This document shows positions 7,222 to 13,143 of a stretch of 13,143 nucleotides of DNA, one piece after another. Position numbers and translations under genes: made by a program. Numbering within the stretch: the stretch's first letter is position 1; each line of letters starts with the position of its first letter. The notes beneath the pieces were generated by a model. That model was not told the origin of the DNA and did no database searches. It was given only the letters and a program-made list of their open reading frames with translations. This DNA comes from Calditrichota bacterium (GTDB lineage: Bacteria > Calditrichota > Calditrichia > RBG-13-44-9 > J042): NCBI GenBank assembly GCA_013150955.1, contig JAADJD010000065.1, positions 1-13,143 on the forward strand. The letters run 5' to 3'.

Positions 7222-7743
7222 AATCATTTCCGGTTGCCCTTCAGGCAACGAAGGGAATGATGGTGGCACCACCTGTACCCCACGCGCTGCGTGGGGCTAC
7301 CTTATTGTTGTCCTTCGGACAACAGGTGTACGCGGAATCTCATGTATTTCCTCAAAGGCGCCATTTTTGAAAAGGGAAATCATCGAGGTGAAAATTCATT
7401 TCTCCACTAACCGTTTCGCACGAAGGGGGAGGATAGACCATTCCCCATCGGGGTAAAATGGGACAGCCCGGGGCAGCGCCCCGGGTGAGGAATGAGCAAT
7501 CCTCCAAAGCCTCACTCGCCCTGTAGGGGCAGGACAAGAAACAAAGGATGTGGAATAGGGAAATTTATTAAATAACCACGTGGTGAGTATTGTAGCCCTT
7601 CAGGCAACCGATGGTGCATGAACTGTTCTCTGCATCCCCACGCGCTGCGTGGGGCTACCCCCTTTTTGCCCTTCGGGCAAAAAACACCAGTCGGTACAGA
7701 AAAGTCATCCGCCGCCCCATTGTGCCCCCCATCCCCACACCCA

Positions 7744-7813
7744 AGTCCCAAATCCGCAATCCGAAATCCGACATCCGAAATTCGCAATCCGAAATCCGAA
7801 ATCCACAATCCGC
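7744..7813 (+). repeat. 7-bp tandem array, 10 units
   Basis: Ten in-phase heptamers of the (A/C)AT(C/T)CG(A/C) type, position-equivalent to 3963-4032. Confidence 0.9.
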
Positions 7814-7934
7814 ATCCCTTCCCGCCCTGTAGGGGCACCATAAGGTAACCCGGGGCAGCGCCCCGGGAATCGGAACGACCCACCATAAAACAAATGCGCC
7901 CTGTAAGGGCACAATAATAAACAAGCGCCCCCCA

Positions 7935-8025
7935 AATCCGACATTCGAAATCCGAAATCCGAAATTCAACTCCCCAAATCCGACATCCGCAATCCGACAT
8001 CCGAAATCCGCAATCCCAAATCCAT
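7935..8025 (+). repeat. 7-bp tandem array, 13 units
   Basis: The longest array: thirteen heptamers in unbroken phase, with the same diverged CTCCCCA unit (7970-7976) as the array at 4434. It lies just beyond the beta-gamma stop codon, so transcripts of that operon would read into it. Confidence 0.9.
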
Positions 8026-8034
8026 CCCCAGGCT

Positions 8035-9297
8035 TCATCCCACGGGAGAAAGCTGCTGCCCCTTTGCGATCGCCGCCTCCAGTGCAGCGGCATATTTTCG
8101 ATTGCGAGAGACAAGGCGCAACGCCTCCAGCGGAAACCATTCTTCCTGTTGCAACCAGAACGCAATGGCTGCCAGCGCTGCACTGCGTCCCCCAACGGCA
8201 CCACGAAAATCCACCCGTACCATGGGCTGTTTTTTATCCACCGCCAGACTTTCATCAACAATCAGTCGCGTGGATGCGGAGAGTCGCGATTGAATTTTAT
8301 TCCATCCATCCGCGGATACCACAATGGCCACATCAGGAGTTTCAATACCGGTGTAATGAATGGGAGTGGGCGATAAAATCACCTCCGCCACCGAAAAGCC
8401 GGTGCCCACGGTAATGGGATACTCTCCTTTTTTGGTGCTGTATAACCCGGCAGCCATAGCGGCACTGGCCAGCAGTTCGCCAGCAGATTGAATTCCCTCA
8501 CCAGCAGACCCGGCGATCAGCACATGCAGTCGCTGTTCCAATCGATGGTTAAATTGCACCGGGATCGCGGTTATTGACTCCAGTAACGAGGCTTTCTGCT
8601 GAAATTGAACCCGTCGGATCGGCCGCGTCTGGCGTAACACCACTTCCGGATACGGCATGACCTCCTTTAATTCCTTCACCTTCCGAATCCCATAAGATGG
8701 GCACATCTCCACGATTTCCACCAGGGAAAATCCAGGCGTCTCTACCGCTTCACGAAGCACCTCTTTTACGCCAGCCCCCACGACCACCCGCGCACTAAAC
8801 ACGGCTCCTGCAGTATGTGCCAGCTGAACCAGATCAAACGCCGGTACCTGTTCCTCTTCGGGTAATCGATCCTGTTTCAGAGACTCCGGTGTCAGTCCAC
8901 TGACCTGTCCCCCGGTCATGCCGTACACCATATTATCCTGAACAATCACCGTCATATCCACATTTTGCCGGGCCGCCTCCAGGATGTGCTGTAATCCAAT
9001 GGTCGCCCCTCCGTCGCCCAATACCACAATGACCTTTTTACTGGGATTTTGCAGGCCCAGTGAAATCCCCACCGCCAACGCGGTAGAGCGCCCGTGCAAT
9101 CCATGAACCGTATGGCACCCCAAAACACCATCGACCAGGCCACAACAACCGATGTCGCTAACCACGATCACATCCAATGGGGAAATTCCCAACTCTCGAA
9201 CCACCTGATCCAGTTGCTTATTTACCACGGTATGGCCACATCCTGGACAATAAGGCATGGGCCGTTCCAGTAATATGCCACTTTCTACTGTTGCCAT
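8035..9297 (-). CDS. korB: 2-oxoacid:ferredoxin oxidoreductase, fused beta and gamma subunits
   Basis: Partner of the alpha subunit upstream; the family splits a 2-oxoacid oxidatively to acyl-CoA and CO2, reducing ferredoxin, and can run in reverse. Residues 1-235 are the beta subunit: CPGCGH (17-22), SDIGCCG (48-53) and EMCP (197-200) supply Cys17, Cys20, Cys51 and Cys199, the four expected ligands of a 4Fe-4S cluster. GDGG (94-97) to DNMVYGMTGGQ (121-131) is the thiamine diphosphate site. Residues 256-415 are a gamma domain, starting AGSAGEGIQSAGELLA. Beta and gamma are usually separate, or gamma is joined to alpha, so this arrangement is uncommon. The start has a strong AGGAGGTGG site four bases upstream and overlaps the alpha gene by 13 bases. 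Substrate (2-oxoglutarate or another 2-oxoacid) is not certain. No ferredoxin-like delta subunit is present. Confidence 0.9.
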   Translation of the reverse strand: MATVESGILLERPMPYCPGCGHTVVNKQLDQVVRELGISPLDVIVVSDIGCCGLVDGVLGCHTVHGLHGRSTALAVGISLGLQNPSKKVIVVLGDGGATIGLQHILEAARQNVDMTVIVQDNMVYGMTGGQVSGLTPESLKQDRLPEEEQVPAFDLVQLAHTAGAVFSARVVVGAGVKEVLREAVETPGFSLVEIVEMCPSYGIRKVKELKEVMPYPEVVLRQTRPIRRVQFQQKASLLESITAIPVQFNHRLEQRLHVLIAGSAGEGIQSAGELLASAAMAAGLYSTKKGEYPITVGTGFSVAEVILSPTPIHYTGIETPDVAIVVSADGWNKIQSRLSASTRLIVDESLAVDKKQPMVRVDFRGAVGGRSAALAAIAFWLQQEEWFPLEALRLVSRNRKYAAALEAAIAKGQQLSPVG

Positions 9298-10412
9298 GAT
9301 TCCACCTCCTGGACAATTTCCGACGGCGTAATTAATGCCCCAATGCGATTGACCCCGCGAATCTCCGGTCGGGACACCTGACCAAAAAAGAGCTCCCGTA
9401 ACAAACCGGTCAGGTTTTCTTCCACAATCACCACCCGTGGGTATTTTTGAAGGATGTCGAAAACCGCGGTTGGGACGGGTAGCAGGGTCTTGATGATCAG
9501 CAGAGAGATCGCTTTTCCGGACGTCCGCAATTTCTGCACCGCTTCCCGTGCCGCCTCACTGGAAATACCGTAACTAACGATCAGTACCGATGCACCGGGT
9601 GCGGGATCGTATTCCAGATGGGTGAATTCTTTGATGTGATGGTCAATTTTATCCCGCAGGCGTCGGGTGTTGCTTAGCGCTTCAGGGGTGGCTTTTCGGA
9701 TTAACCCTGTGGCATCGTGGGTGGAAGCATTCAAACGCACCTGATGGTGAGGATTCCCCACCGGTAAAAACGGAGGAGCCTCGGCCGGGGCCGCGGCGTA
9801 AGGCAAATATTCTCCATTCCCCTTGAACGTCTCCCGAGGTAAAGTCCGAATCGCTGGTAAGCAAGACAGATCGAAACTGTGATGGGTCATGACCATTTCC
9901 TTGGATGTCAATAGCACTACCGGTGTCCGCACTGTAAGGGCCATTCGCATGGCTTCAGCGGAAAGCTTCCAGCAATCCTCCAGATTCGAAGGACAAAAAA
10001 CTGGCAGGGGATATCCCCCCGAAATGGCGCCACGAAGCAGCAACACATCGCCCTGTGCTCCGGTGGTCGCCGACCCGGTGCTGGGGCCCATCCGCTGGGC
10101 TAAAATTATCACCATGGGCAATTCCATCATATAAGCCATGTTCACCGACTCCAGCATCAACGCGAATCCCGGAAAACTGGTGGCTGTGACCGGAAATCGA
10201 CCGGTTGCGGAAAATCCCGCCGCCCACTGAAGGGCTGTAATCTCATCCGGTGCGGGCAAAAAAAGCGGAAACCGCTGGCGGGCATATGCATAGAGCCAGT
10301 TGGACGGCGTAATGGGATAGCCCACATAGACATCGGCACCGGCTCGCGCCAGGGATTCAATGATCAATCGGGATCCATCAATCAATCCTCTTCTCTCAGG
10401 CTTGTTTTTCAT
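9285..10412 (-). CDS. korA: 2-oxoacid:ferredoxin oxidoreductase, alpha subunit
   Basis: 375 residues, first gene of a two-gene operon. Family motifs: GYPITPS (31-37), TSFPGFALM (78-86), QRMGPSTG (106-113) and GAQGDVL (118-124) form the N-terminal pyrimidine-binding domain. A C-terminal transketolase-like domain begins near 270 and includes IVEEN (329-333). The layout, without an N-terminal gamma domain, resembles the KorA type. I start at ATG 10412, not the in-frame TTG at 10430, because AAGGGAG sits six bases before the ATG and would fall inside the longer reading. The operon faces a divergent membrane-protein gene across 98 bases. The two proteins would assemble a cytoplasmic complex linking 2-oxoacids to low-potential electrons. 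Substrate assignment is by resemblance only. Confidence 0.9.
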   Translation of the reverse strand: MKNKPERRGLIDGSRLIIESLARAGADVYVGYPITPSNWLYAYARQRFPLFLPAPDEITALQWAAGFSATGRFPVTATSFPGFALMLESVNMAYMMELPMVIILAQRMGPSTGSATTGAQGDVLLLRGAISGGYPLPVFCPSNLEDCWKLSAEAMRMALTVRTPVVLLTSKEMVMTHHSFDLSCLPAIRTLPRETFKGNGEYLPYAAAPAEAPPFLPVGNPHHQVRLNASTHDATGLIRKATPEALSNTRRLRDKIDHHIKEFTHLEYDPAPGASVLIVSYGISSEAAREAVQKLRTSGKAISLLIIKTLLPVPTAVFDILQKYPRVVIVEENLTGLLRELFFGQVSRPEIRGVNRIGALITPSEIVQEVESWQQ

Positions 10413-10418
10413 TCCAAT

Positions 10419-10425
10419 CTCCCTT
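10419..10425 (-). promoter_or_regulatory. Ribosome binding site deciding the alpha-subunit start
   Basis: On the minus strand AAGGGAG lies six bases before ATG 10412. It rules against the TTG at 10430, which would make this site coding. Confidence 0.65.
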
Positions 10426-10441
10426 TCCAAATACCCTTCCC

Positions 10442-10470
10442 TTGAATTTATGCCCCAGAATGGTTAAAAT
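10442..10470 (+). promoter_or_regulatory. Candidate sigma-70-type promoter of the 182-residue membrane protein
   Basis: TTGAAT (10442-10447) and TAAAAT (10465-10470) are separated by exactly 17 bases, close to the TTGACA/TATAAT pattern. Transcription would start near 10477, leaving a leader of about 35 bases with AGGAGA (10500-10505) before ATG 10511. The TTG of the -35 box is in frame with the gene, but this makes it an unlikely start. Confidence 0.5.
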
Positions 10471-10510
10471 CTATCACATTCAAAGATTACCCATAACCAG
10501 GAGAATCTCG

Positions 10511-11059
10511 ATGATCCGATTCCTGAAGAAACTGGCCCACAAGCGTGTTCTGTTCGCCCTTTTCATAATTACATTCTTACTGGAATTGTGTTTGATCTAC
10601 ATTACCCACCAGATTGAATTGGTGTCCGGTAGCCGAACACTGCTGGACACTCAGCTCACTTACACCGCCCAGGAGGCCTATCAGATATTGGATCGGATGG
10701 GCGCGGAAGGCCGTTCGCTTTACCTGAAAGGCCTGGCGGTGGATATGATCTTTCCCCTGGCATATTCGCTGTTTCTGGCGGGAATGGTGTTTCGACTGCT
10801 CTGGAATCGGCATTTTCCATTGAAACACTCCGCCCTGATTTCAACTATTCCATTATTTACCGGGGTGTTCGATTACCTGGAAAATATTTTTGAAATTCAA
10901 CTGGTCACGCAGTTCCCTCCCCTTGCTGAACCTCTGATTTATTGGAGCTCCCGCTTTACCCTGCTGAAATGGATAACGCTATCAGTAAGCGTGACCGTTC
11001 TTTTGTTTTTATGGATTAGCCAGATTATCCGCGATCTGAAGCGGGGGACATTCAATTAA
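10511..11059 (+). CDS. Four-helix membrane protein of unknown function
   Basis: 182 residues. Predicted membrane helices at about 13-32, 78-98, 106-126 and 154-173, with a short polar loop at 34-76 containing YTAQEAYQILDRMGAEGR. Conserved-looking features are Asp78 and Pro82 opening helix 2 (DMIFPLAYSLFLAG) and DYLEN (121-125) at the end of helix 3. The style recalls small conserved hypothetical membrane proteins in many bacteria, but I know no function for them. The start is set by AGGAGA five or six bases before ATG 10511. It diverges from the oxidoreductase operon, and a family A repeat begins immediately after the stop. Confidence 0.8.
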   Translation: MIRFLKKLAHKRVLFALFIITFLLELCLIYITHQIELVSGSRTLLDTQLTYTAQEAYQILDRMGAEGRSLYLKGLAVDMIFPLAYSLFLAGMVFRLLWNRHFPLKHSALISTIPLFTGVFDYLENIFEIQLVTQFPPLAEPLIYWSSRFTLLKWITLSVSVTVLLFLWISQIIRDLKRGTFN

Positions 11060-11161
11060 TACCAGATTATGTTTCGTCCACGAATGGAGCGAATGCATCC
11101 AAAAGATTGTGAATAAACTCCGAAACACATTTTTATCCAGATATAATCAAACGGATTTTAT
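11060..11161 (-). repeat. Family A element, inverted and partial
   Basis: Begins at the base after the stop codon of the 182-residue gene. It carries the reverse-complement blocks CACATTTTTATCCAGATATA and CAAACGGATTTTAT and then abuts the full inverted copy at 11162. Its terminal part is heavily decayed. Confidence 0.6.
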
Positions 11162-11325
11162 CCCAAATATTGCATTAAACCGCGAATTACACGAATGAAT
11201 CCAAAAATATCTACAAAATCGCTAATCAACCACAAAACACATTTTCATCCAGATATCATCCAATGGATTTAATTATTTTTATTCGTTTTAATTCGTGTAA
11301 TTCGTAGGCTATTGAATAATCTTGG
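11162..11325 (-). repeat. Family A element, full inverted copy
   Basis: Starts CCCAAATATTGCATTAAACC and ends in the reverse complement of the family's left end (TTACACGAATTAAAACGAAT on the minus strand). Both termini are present, about 164 bp. It is opposite in orientation to the cluster at 6195-6774, so the two clusters bracket the operon as large inverted repeats about 4.5 kb apart. Confidence 0.82.
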
Positions 11326-11389
11326 TTTATTATTTTTGTTCGTGGGAATTGTGTCATTCGTAGGCGAATGCTTAATCCTGGATCATTAC
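11326..11389. repeat. Family A right-terminus fragment in the secernin gene leader
   Basis: TTGTTCGTGG, GTGTCATTCGTAGG and GCTTAATCCTGG resemble the family's right inverted repeat. It ends right before the ribosome site of the next gene, so that gene's leader, and possibly its promoter, is repeat-derived. A similar fragment occurs near 395-480. Confidence 0.5.
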
Positions 11390-11395
11390 AGGAGG
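11390..11395 (+). promoter_or_regulatory. Ribosome binding site deciding the secernin start
   Basis: A strong AGGAGG lies six bases before ATG 11402. It excludes the upstream in-frame TTG at 11312, which would place repeat sequence in the protein and bury the catalytic N-terminal cysteine. Confidence 0.85.
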
Positions 11396-11401
11396 AGCAC
11401 C

Positions 11402-12727
11402 ATGTGCGACACCATCGTTGCAACGGGGCAGATAACGCAGGACGGGATCGCTCTGTTCGCCAAAAATTCCGATCGGGAGCCCAACGAAGCGCAACTGATT
11501 CAACACATTCCCCCAGCTGATCATCCCTCAGGCAGCCAGGTTCAGTGTACTTACATTTCCATTCCTCAGGTTCGGCACACGTATGGGGCGATTCTATCCC
11601 GTCCCTTCTGGATGTGGGGTGCGGAAATGGGCGTGAATGAACATGGGGTGGCCATTGGCAACGAAGCGGTGTTCACCCGAATGCCCTATCAGAAAAGAGG
11701 GGGATTAACCGGAATGGATCTATTGCGGCTGGCTCTGGAACGTTCCCGCAACGCTGCGGAAGCGGTGGAAGTCATCACCTCGCTGCTGGAAACTTACGGA
11801 CAGGGGGGAAACTGCGGCTATCGTAAAAAATTTTATTACCACAACAGCTTTTTGATTGCCGATCCGCGGGAAAGCTGGGTGCTGGAAACGGCCGGTAAAG
11901 AATGGGCCGCTAAACAGGTAGCTGGCCTGTATGCCATTTCCAACAGCTTAACCATTGATCGGGATTGGGATAGGGCTTCTGCGACCCTCTTGCAAACTGC
12001 ATTACAGAACAAATGGTGTTCTCATGAAAAAAATTTCTCATTTGCACGCCATTATTCCGACAAATTTTACACCTTCTTCAGCCAATCCCGATACCGGCGC
12101 TCCTGTGCCATGCAGTCCCTGCAGCATCGACGGGGAAACATCCGCGTTCAGGACATGTTCGCTGCTTTACGTGATCACGGTGAAAGCGTCTCCTTTCGCC
12201 CTGACCATCACCTGCTTCGCTCCACGGTGTGTATGCATGCCAGTTATGGGCCGGTTCGCATGCACCAGACGACAGCTTCTATGGTGGCTTATTTGCATCC
12301 GGAACGCCCGATGGTGTTTGTAACCGGAACGGCTGCACCCTGCACCAGCATTTTTAAACCCCTGTGGTACGATATACCCATGGAATCCCACTTTGGATTG
12401 CCATCCGGACAGGCCGATTCCCACTCCCTTTTCTGGCGCCACGAACGGCTCCATCGAATGATCTTAATGGATTTTACAACACGACTGGCCATCATTCGGG
12501 AAGAGCGTGATTCACTGGAACGGCGTTTCATTGACCGGGCACTGGAATTAAATGCCGCCAGTCTCATTGAACGGAAAGAATTTACCGAAGCCTGCTTCCA
12601 TGAGGCGAATGAACAGGAACTGTCCTGGCTTAAACGAATTCAAAATACCGCCATCAAACATCCCCCATCCATGCTTTACCACATGCAATGGAAACGCTGG
12701 AACAACGAAGCCAATTTACGGCTTTAG
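11402..12727 (+). CDS. Secernin-like hydrolase of the C69 (Ntn) peptidase family
   Basis: 441 residues. In this family Met1 is removed and Cys2 becomes the N-terminal nucleophile; C69 members hydrolyse dipeptides or other amide bonds, while the true substrate of secernins is unclear. MCDTIVA gives Cys2, followed by FAKNSDREPNEAQ (19-31), GVNEHGVAIGNEAV (77-90), ISNSLTI (179-185), the HASYG..MHQTTASMVAYL block (279-298), TGTAAPCTSIFKP (308-320) and WRHERLHR (345-352), all typical of secernins. Length is close to that of animal secernins (a little over 400 residues). No signal peptide, so cytoplasmic. The C-terminal part (about 350-441) is charged and helical. It follows the 182-residue membrane gene in the same direction but is separated by 342 bases of repeats, so probably has its own promoter. 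Confidence 0.9.
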   Translation: MCDTIVATGQITQDGIALFAKNSDREPNEAQLIQHIPPADHPSGSQVQCTYISIPQVRHTYGAILSRPFWMWGAEMGVNEHGVAIGNEAVFTRMPYQKRGGLTGMDLLRLALERSRNAAEAVEVITSLLETYGQGGNCGYRKKFYYHNSFLIADPRESWVLETAGKEWAAKQVAGLYAISNSLTIDRDWDRASATLLQTALQNKWCSHEKNFSFARHYSDKFYTFFSQSRYRRSCAMQSLQHRRGNIRVQDMFAALRDHGESVSFRPDHHLLRSTVCMHASYGPVRMHQTTASMVAYLHPERPMVFVTGTAAPCTSIFKPLWYDIPMESHFGLPSGQADSHSLFWRHERLHRMILMDFTTRLAIIREERDSLERRFIDRALELNAASLIERKEFTEACFHEANEQELSWLKRIQNTAIKHPPSMLYHMQWKRWNNEANLRL

Positions 12728-12869
12728 AATAGGAATGGGCATTGGGTCGTTAATCATGAACTCCTGTCGATGTTCTTCATACCCCGATGGGCTTCATCTG
12801 CAACAAAATGCTTTATGGGAAAAATGTTCCCCCGAATACTGAATGGGAATTCGCTTGCGTCTAAATAAA

Positions 12870-12909
12870 CCCAAATTTTGCATTAGAACACGAATGACAC
12901 GCATTAAAA
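12870..12909 (+). repeat. Family A solo left terminus
   Basis: CCCAAATTTTGCATTAGAAC and CGAATGACACGCATTAA match the left inverted repeat only. It is followed within a few bases by a full copy, a second example of nesting at termini. Confidence 0.7.
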
Positions 12910-12915
12910 AATAAA

Positions 12916-13081
12916 CCCAGATTAAGCATTAGAATCACGAATTTCACGAATTAACACCAATAAAAATAATAAAATGCACTTGATTCTATCTGGATGAAAA
13001 TGCTTTCCCGGATATATTCGCTATTTTATTGATTATTTTAGAATTCATCCACGTGATTCGTGGTTTCATGCATTATTCAGG
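12916..13081 (+). repeat. Family A element, full copy
   Basis: Left end CCCAGATTAAGCATTAGAA, internal TTGATTCTATCTGGATGAAA, right end CACGTGATTCGTGG to GCATTATTCAGG; about 166 bp. Closest to the copy at 117-234. Confidence 0.85.
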
Positions 13082-13143
13082 ATAAAATATGCGTAAAATA
13101 TTGATGTTCTTGTTCTATTCGCGATGACCTTTTTATCCCAGAT

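Larger units (their letters stand above)
6786..7505 (+). repeat. Family B composite repeat, copy 2
   Basis: Leader with the palindrome CCACGTGG (6851-6858), then hairpins: 6911-6929 (CCCCACGC type with one mismatch); a TTTTTGCCC hairpin near 6938-6958 whose loop is TCC instead of TTC; 7078-7090 (GCCCC/GTA); 7103-7121 (CCCGGGGC/AGC); 7152-7164 (GCCCT/GTA); 7233-7249 (GTTGCC); 7278-7296 (CCCCACGC/GCT); 7307-7323 (GTTGTCC/TTC); 7443-7453 (CCCC/ATC); 7467-7485 (CCCGGGGC/AGC). 7-bp arrays at 7019-7067 and 7187-7221. It follows copy 1's module order closely. Its first part recurs about 725 bases downstream. Confidence 0.88.
7508..8025 (+). repeat. Family B composite repeat, copy 3
   Basis: Starts near a GCCCT/GTA/GGGGC hairpin (7518-7530), then the leader with CCACGTGG (7576-7583). 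It continues with hairpins 7636-7654 (CCCCACGC/GCT), 7663-7683 (TTTTTGCCC/TTC), 7824-7836 (GCCCT/GTA), 7849-7867 (CCCGGGGC/AGC) and 7898-7910 (GCCCT/GTA), with arrays at 7744-7813 and 7935-8025. It lacks the middle module (GTTGTCC and CCCC/ATC hairpins) of copies 1 and 2. It ends 9 bases before the stop codon of the oxidoreductase beta-gamma gene. Confidence 0.9.
6064..8034. other. Nearly 2 kb gene-free convergent region built of repeats
   Basis: Lies between the VanZ gene (reading in from the left) and the oxidoreductase operon (reading in from the right), so it receives transcription from both sides. Family A occupies 6064-6774 and family B 6786-8025. The short piece 6529-6595 holds a further terminus fragment (TTCGTGTGATTTGTAGG). 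No conventional hairpin-plus-T-tract terminator is seen. Confidence 0.75.
11060..11401. other. Gene-free interval made of inverted family A repeats
   Basis: Apart from the ribosome site at 11390-11395, the whole interval is explained by three family A pieces. I see no independent promoter outside repeat sequence. Confidence 0.65.
12728..13143. other. Gene-free 3' flank with family A repeats
   Basis: 12728-12869 is unique sequence with no gene or clear terminator. 12870 onward is family A: a solo left end, a full copy, then a further stretch ending in CCCAGAT at 13137-13143 that may be the start of another copy cut by the window. Confidence 0.6.

Noticed and set aside
7512-8261. Open frames through family B, such as 249 residues on the minus strand, with RISDFGF-like repeats
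   Set aside because: The repeat residues come from 7-bp arrays read in all frames, and this frame also overlaps the real oxidoreductase gene.
11312-11401. Upstream TTG start of the secernin gene
   Set aside because: It lies in a family A repeat and would prevent Cys2 from becoming the N-terminal nucleophile.

Overview
The window is a bacterial chromosome segment of moderate GC with seven confident protein genes. Between them lie long gene-free stretches built almost entirely from two repeat families. There are no phage, plasmid, transposase, CRISPR or RNA genes that I can see. The gene set is a class I HMG-CoA reductase, a wax ester synthase/diacylglycerol acyltransferase, a ferredoxin-dependent 2-oxoacid oxidoreductase, a triple VanZ-domain protein and a secernin-type hydrolase. 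Together with the repeat style, this fits an uncultured environmental bacterium with anaerobic or facultatively anaerobic metabolism. A member of the Calditrichota/KSB1 side of the FCB group is my guess; it is inference, not something the sequence proves.

Layout. 1-549: AT-rich family A repeats. 550-2106 (-): HMG-CoA reductase. 2107-2459: divergent intergenic region. 2460-3812 (+): WS/DGAT acyltransferase. 3813-4662: GC-rich composite family B repeat. 4663-6063 (+): membrane protein with three VanZ repeats. 6064-6774: head-to-tail family A elements. 6786-8025: two more family B copies. 8035-10412 (-): a two-gene operon for a 2-oxoacid:ferredoxin oxidoreductase, alpha subunit followed by a beta-gamma fusion with a 13-base overlap. 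10511-11059 (+): four-helix membrane protein of unknown function. 11060-11387: family A repeats in inverted orientation. 11402-12727 (+): secernin/C69-type hydrolase. 12728-13143: more family A.

How the genes relate. HMG-CoA reductase makes mevalonate for isoprenoids, and the divergent acyltransferase makes wax esters or triacylglycerol from acyl-CoA, so the first pair is lipid metabolism sharing one intergenic region. The oxidoreductase links 2-oxoacids, CoA thioesters and reduced ferredoxin. The other genes show no obvious pathway link; the window looks like housekeeping genes separated by expanding repeats rather than a defence or mobile island.

The most unusual content is the repeats. 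Family A is a roughly 165-180 bp element with imperfect terminal inverted repeats of about 38 bp, like a transposase-less MITE, in about ten full or partial copies. Family B is a mosaic of short perfect hairpins, nearly all with loops of exactly three bases, interleaved with strictly phased 7-bp tandem arrays. Both families tend to start within a few tens of bases of a stop codon.
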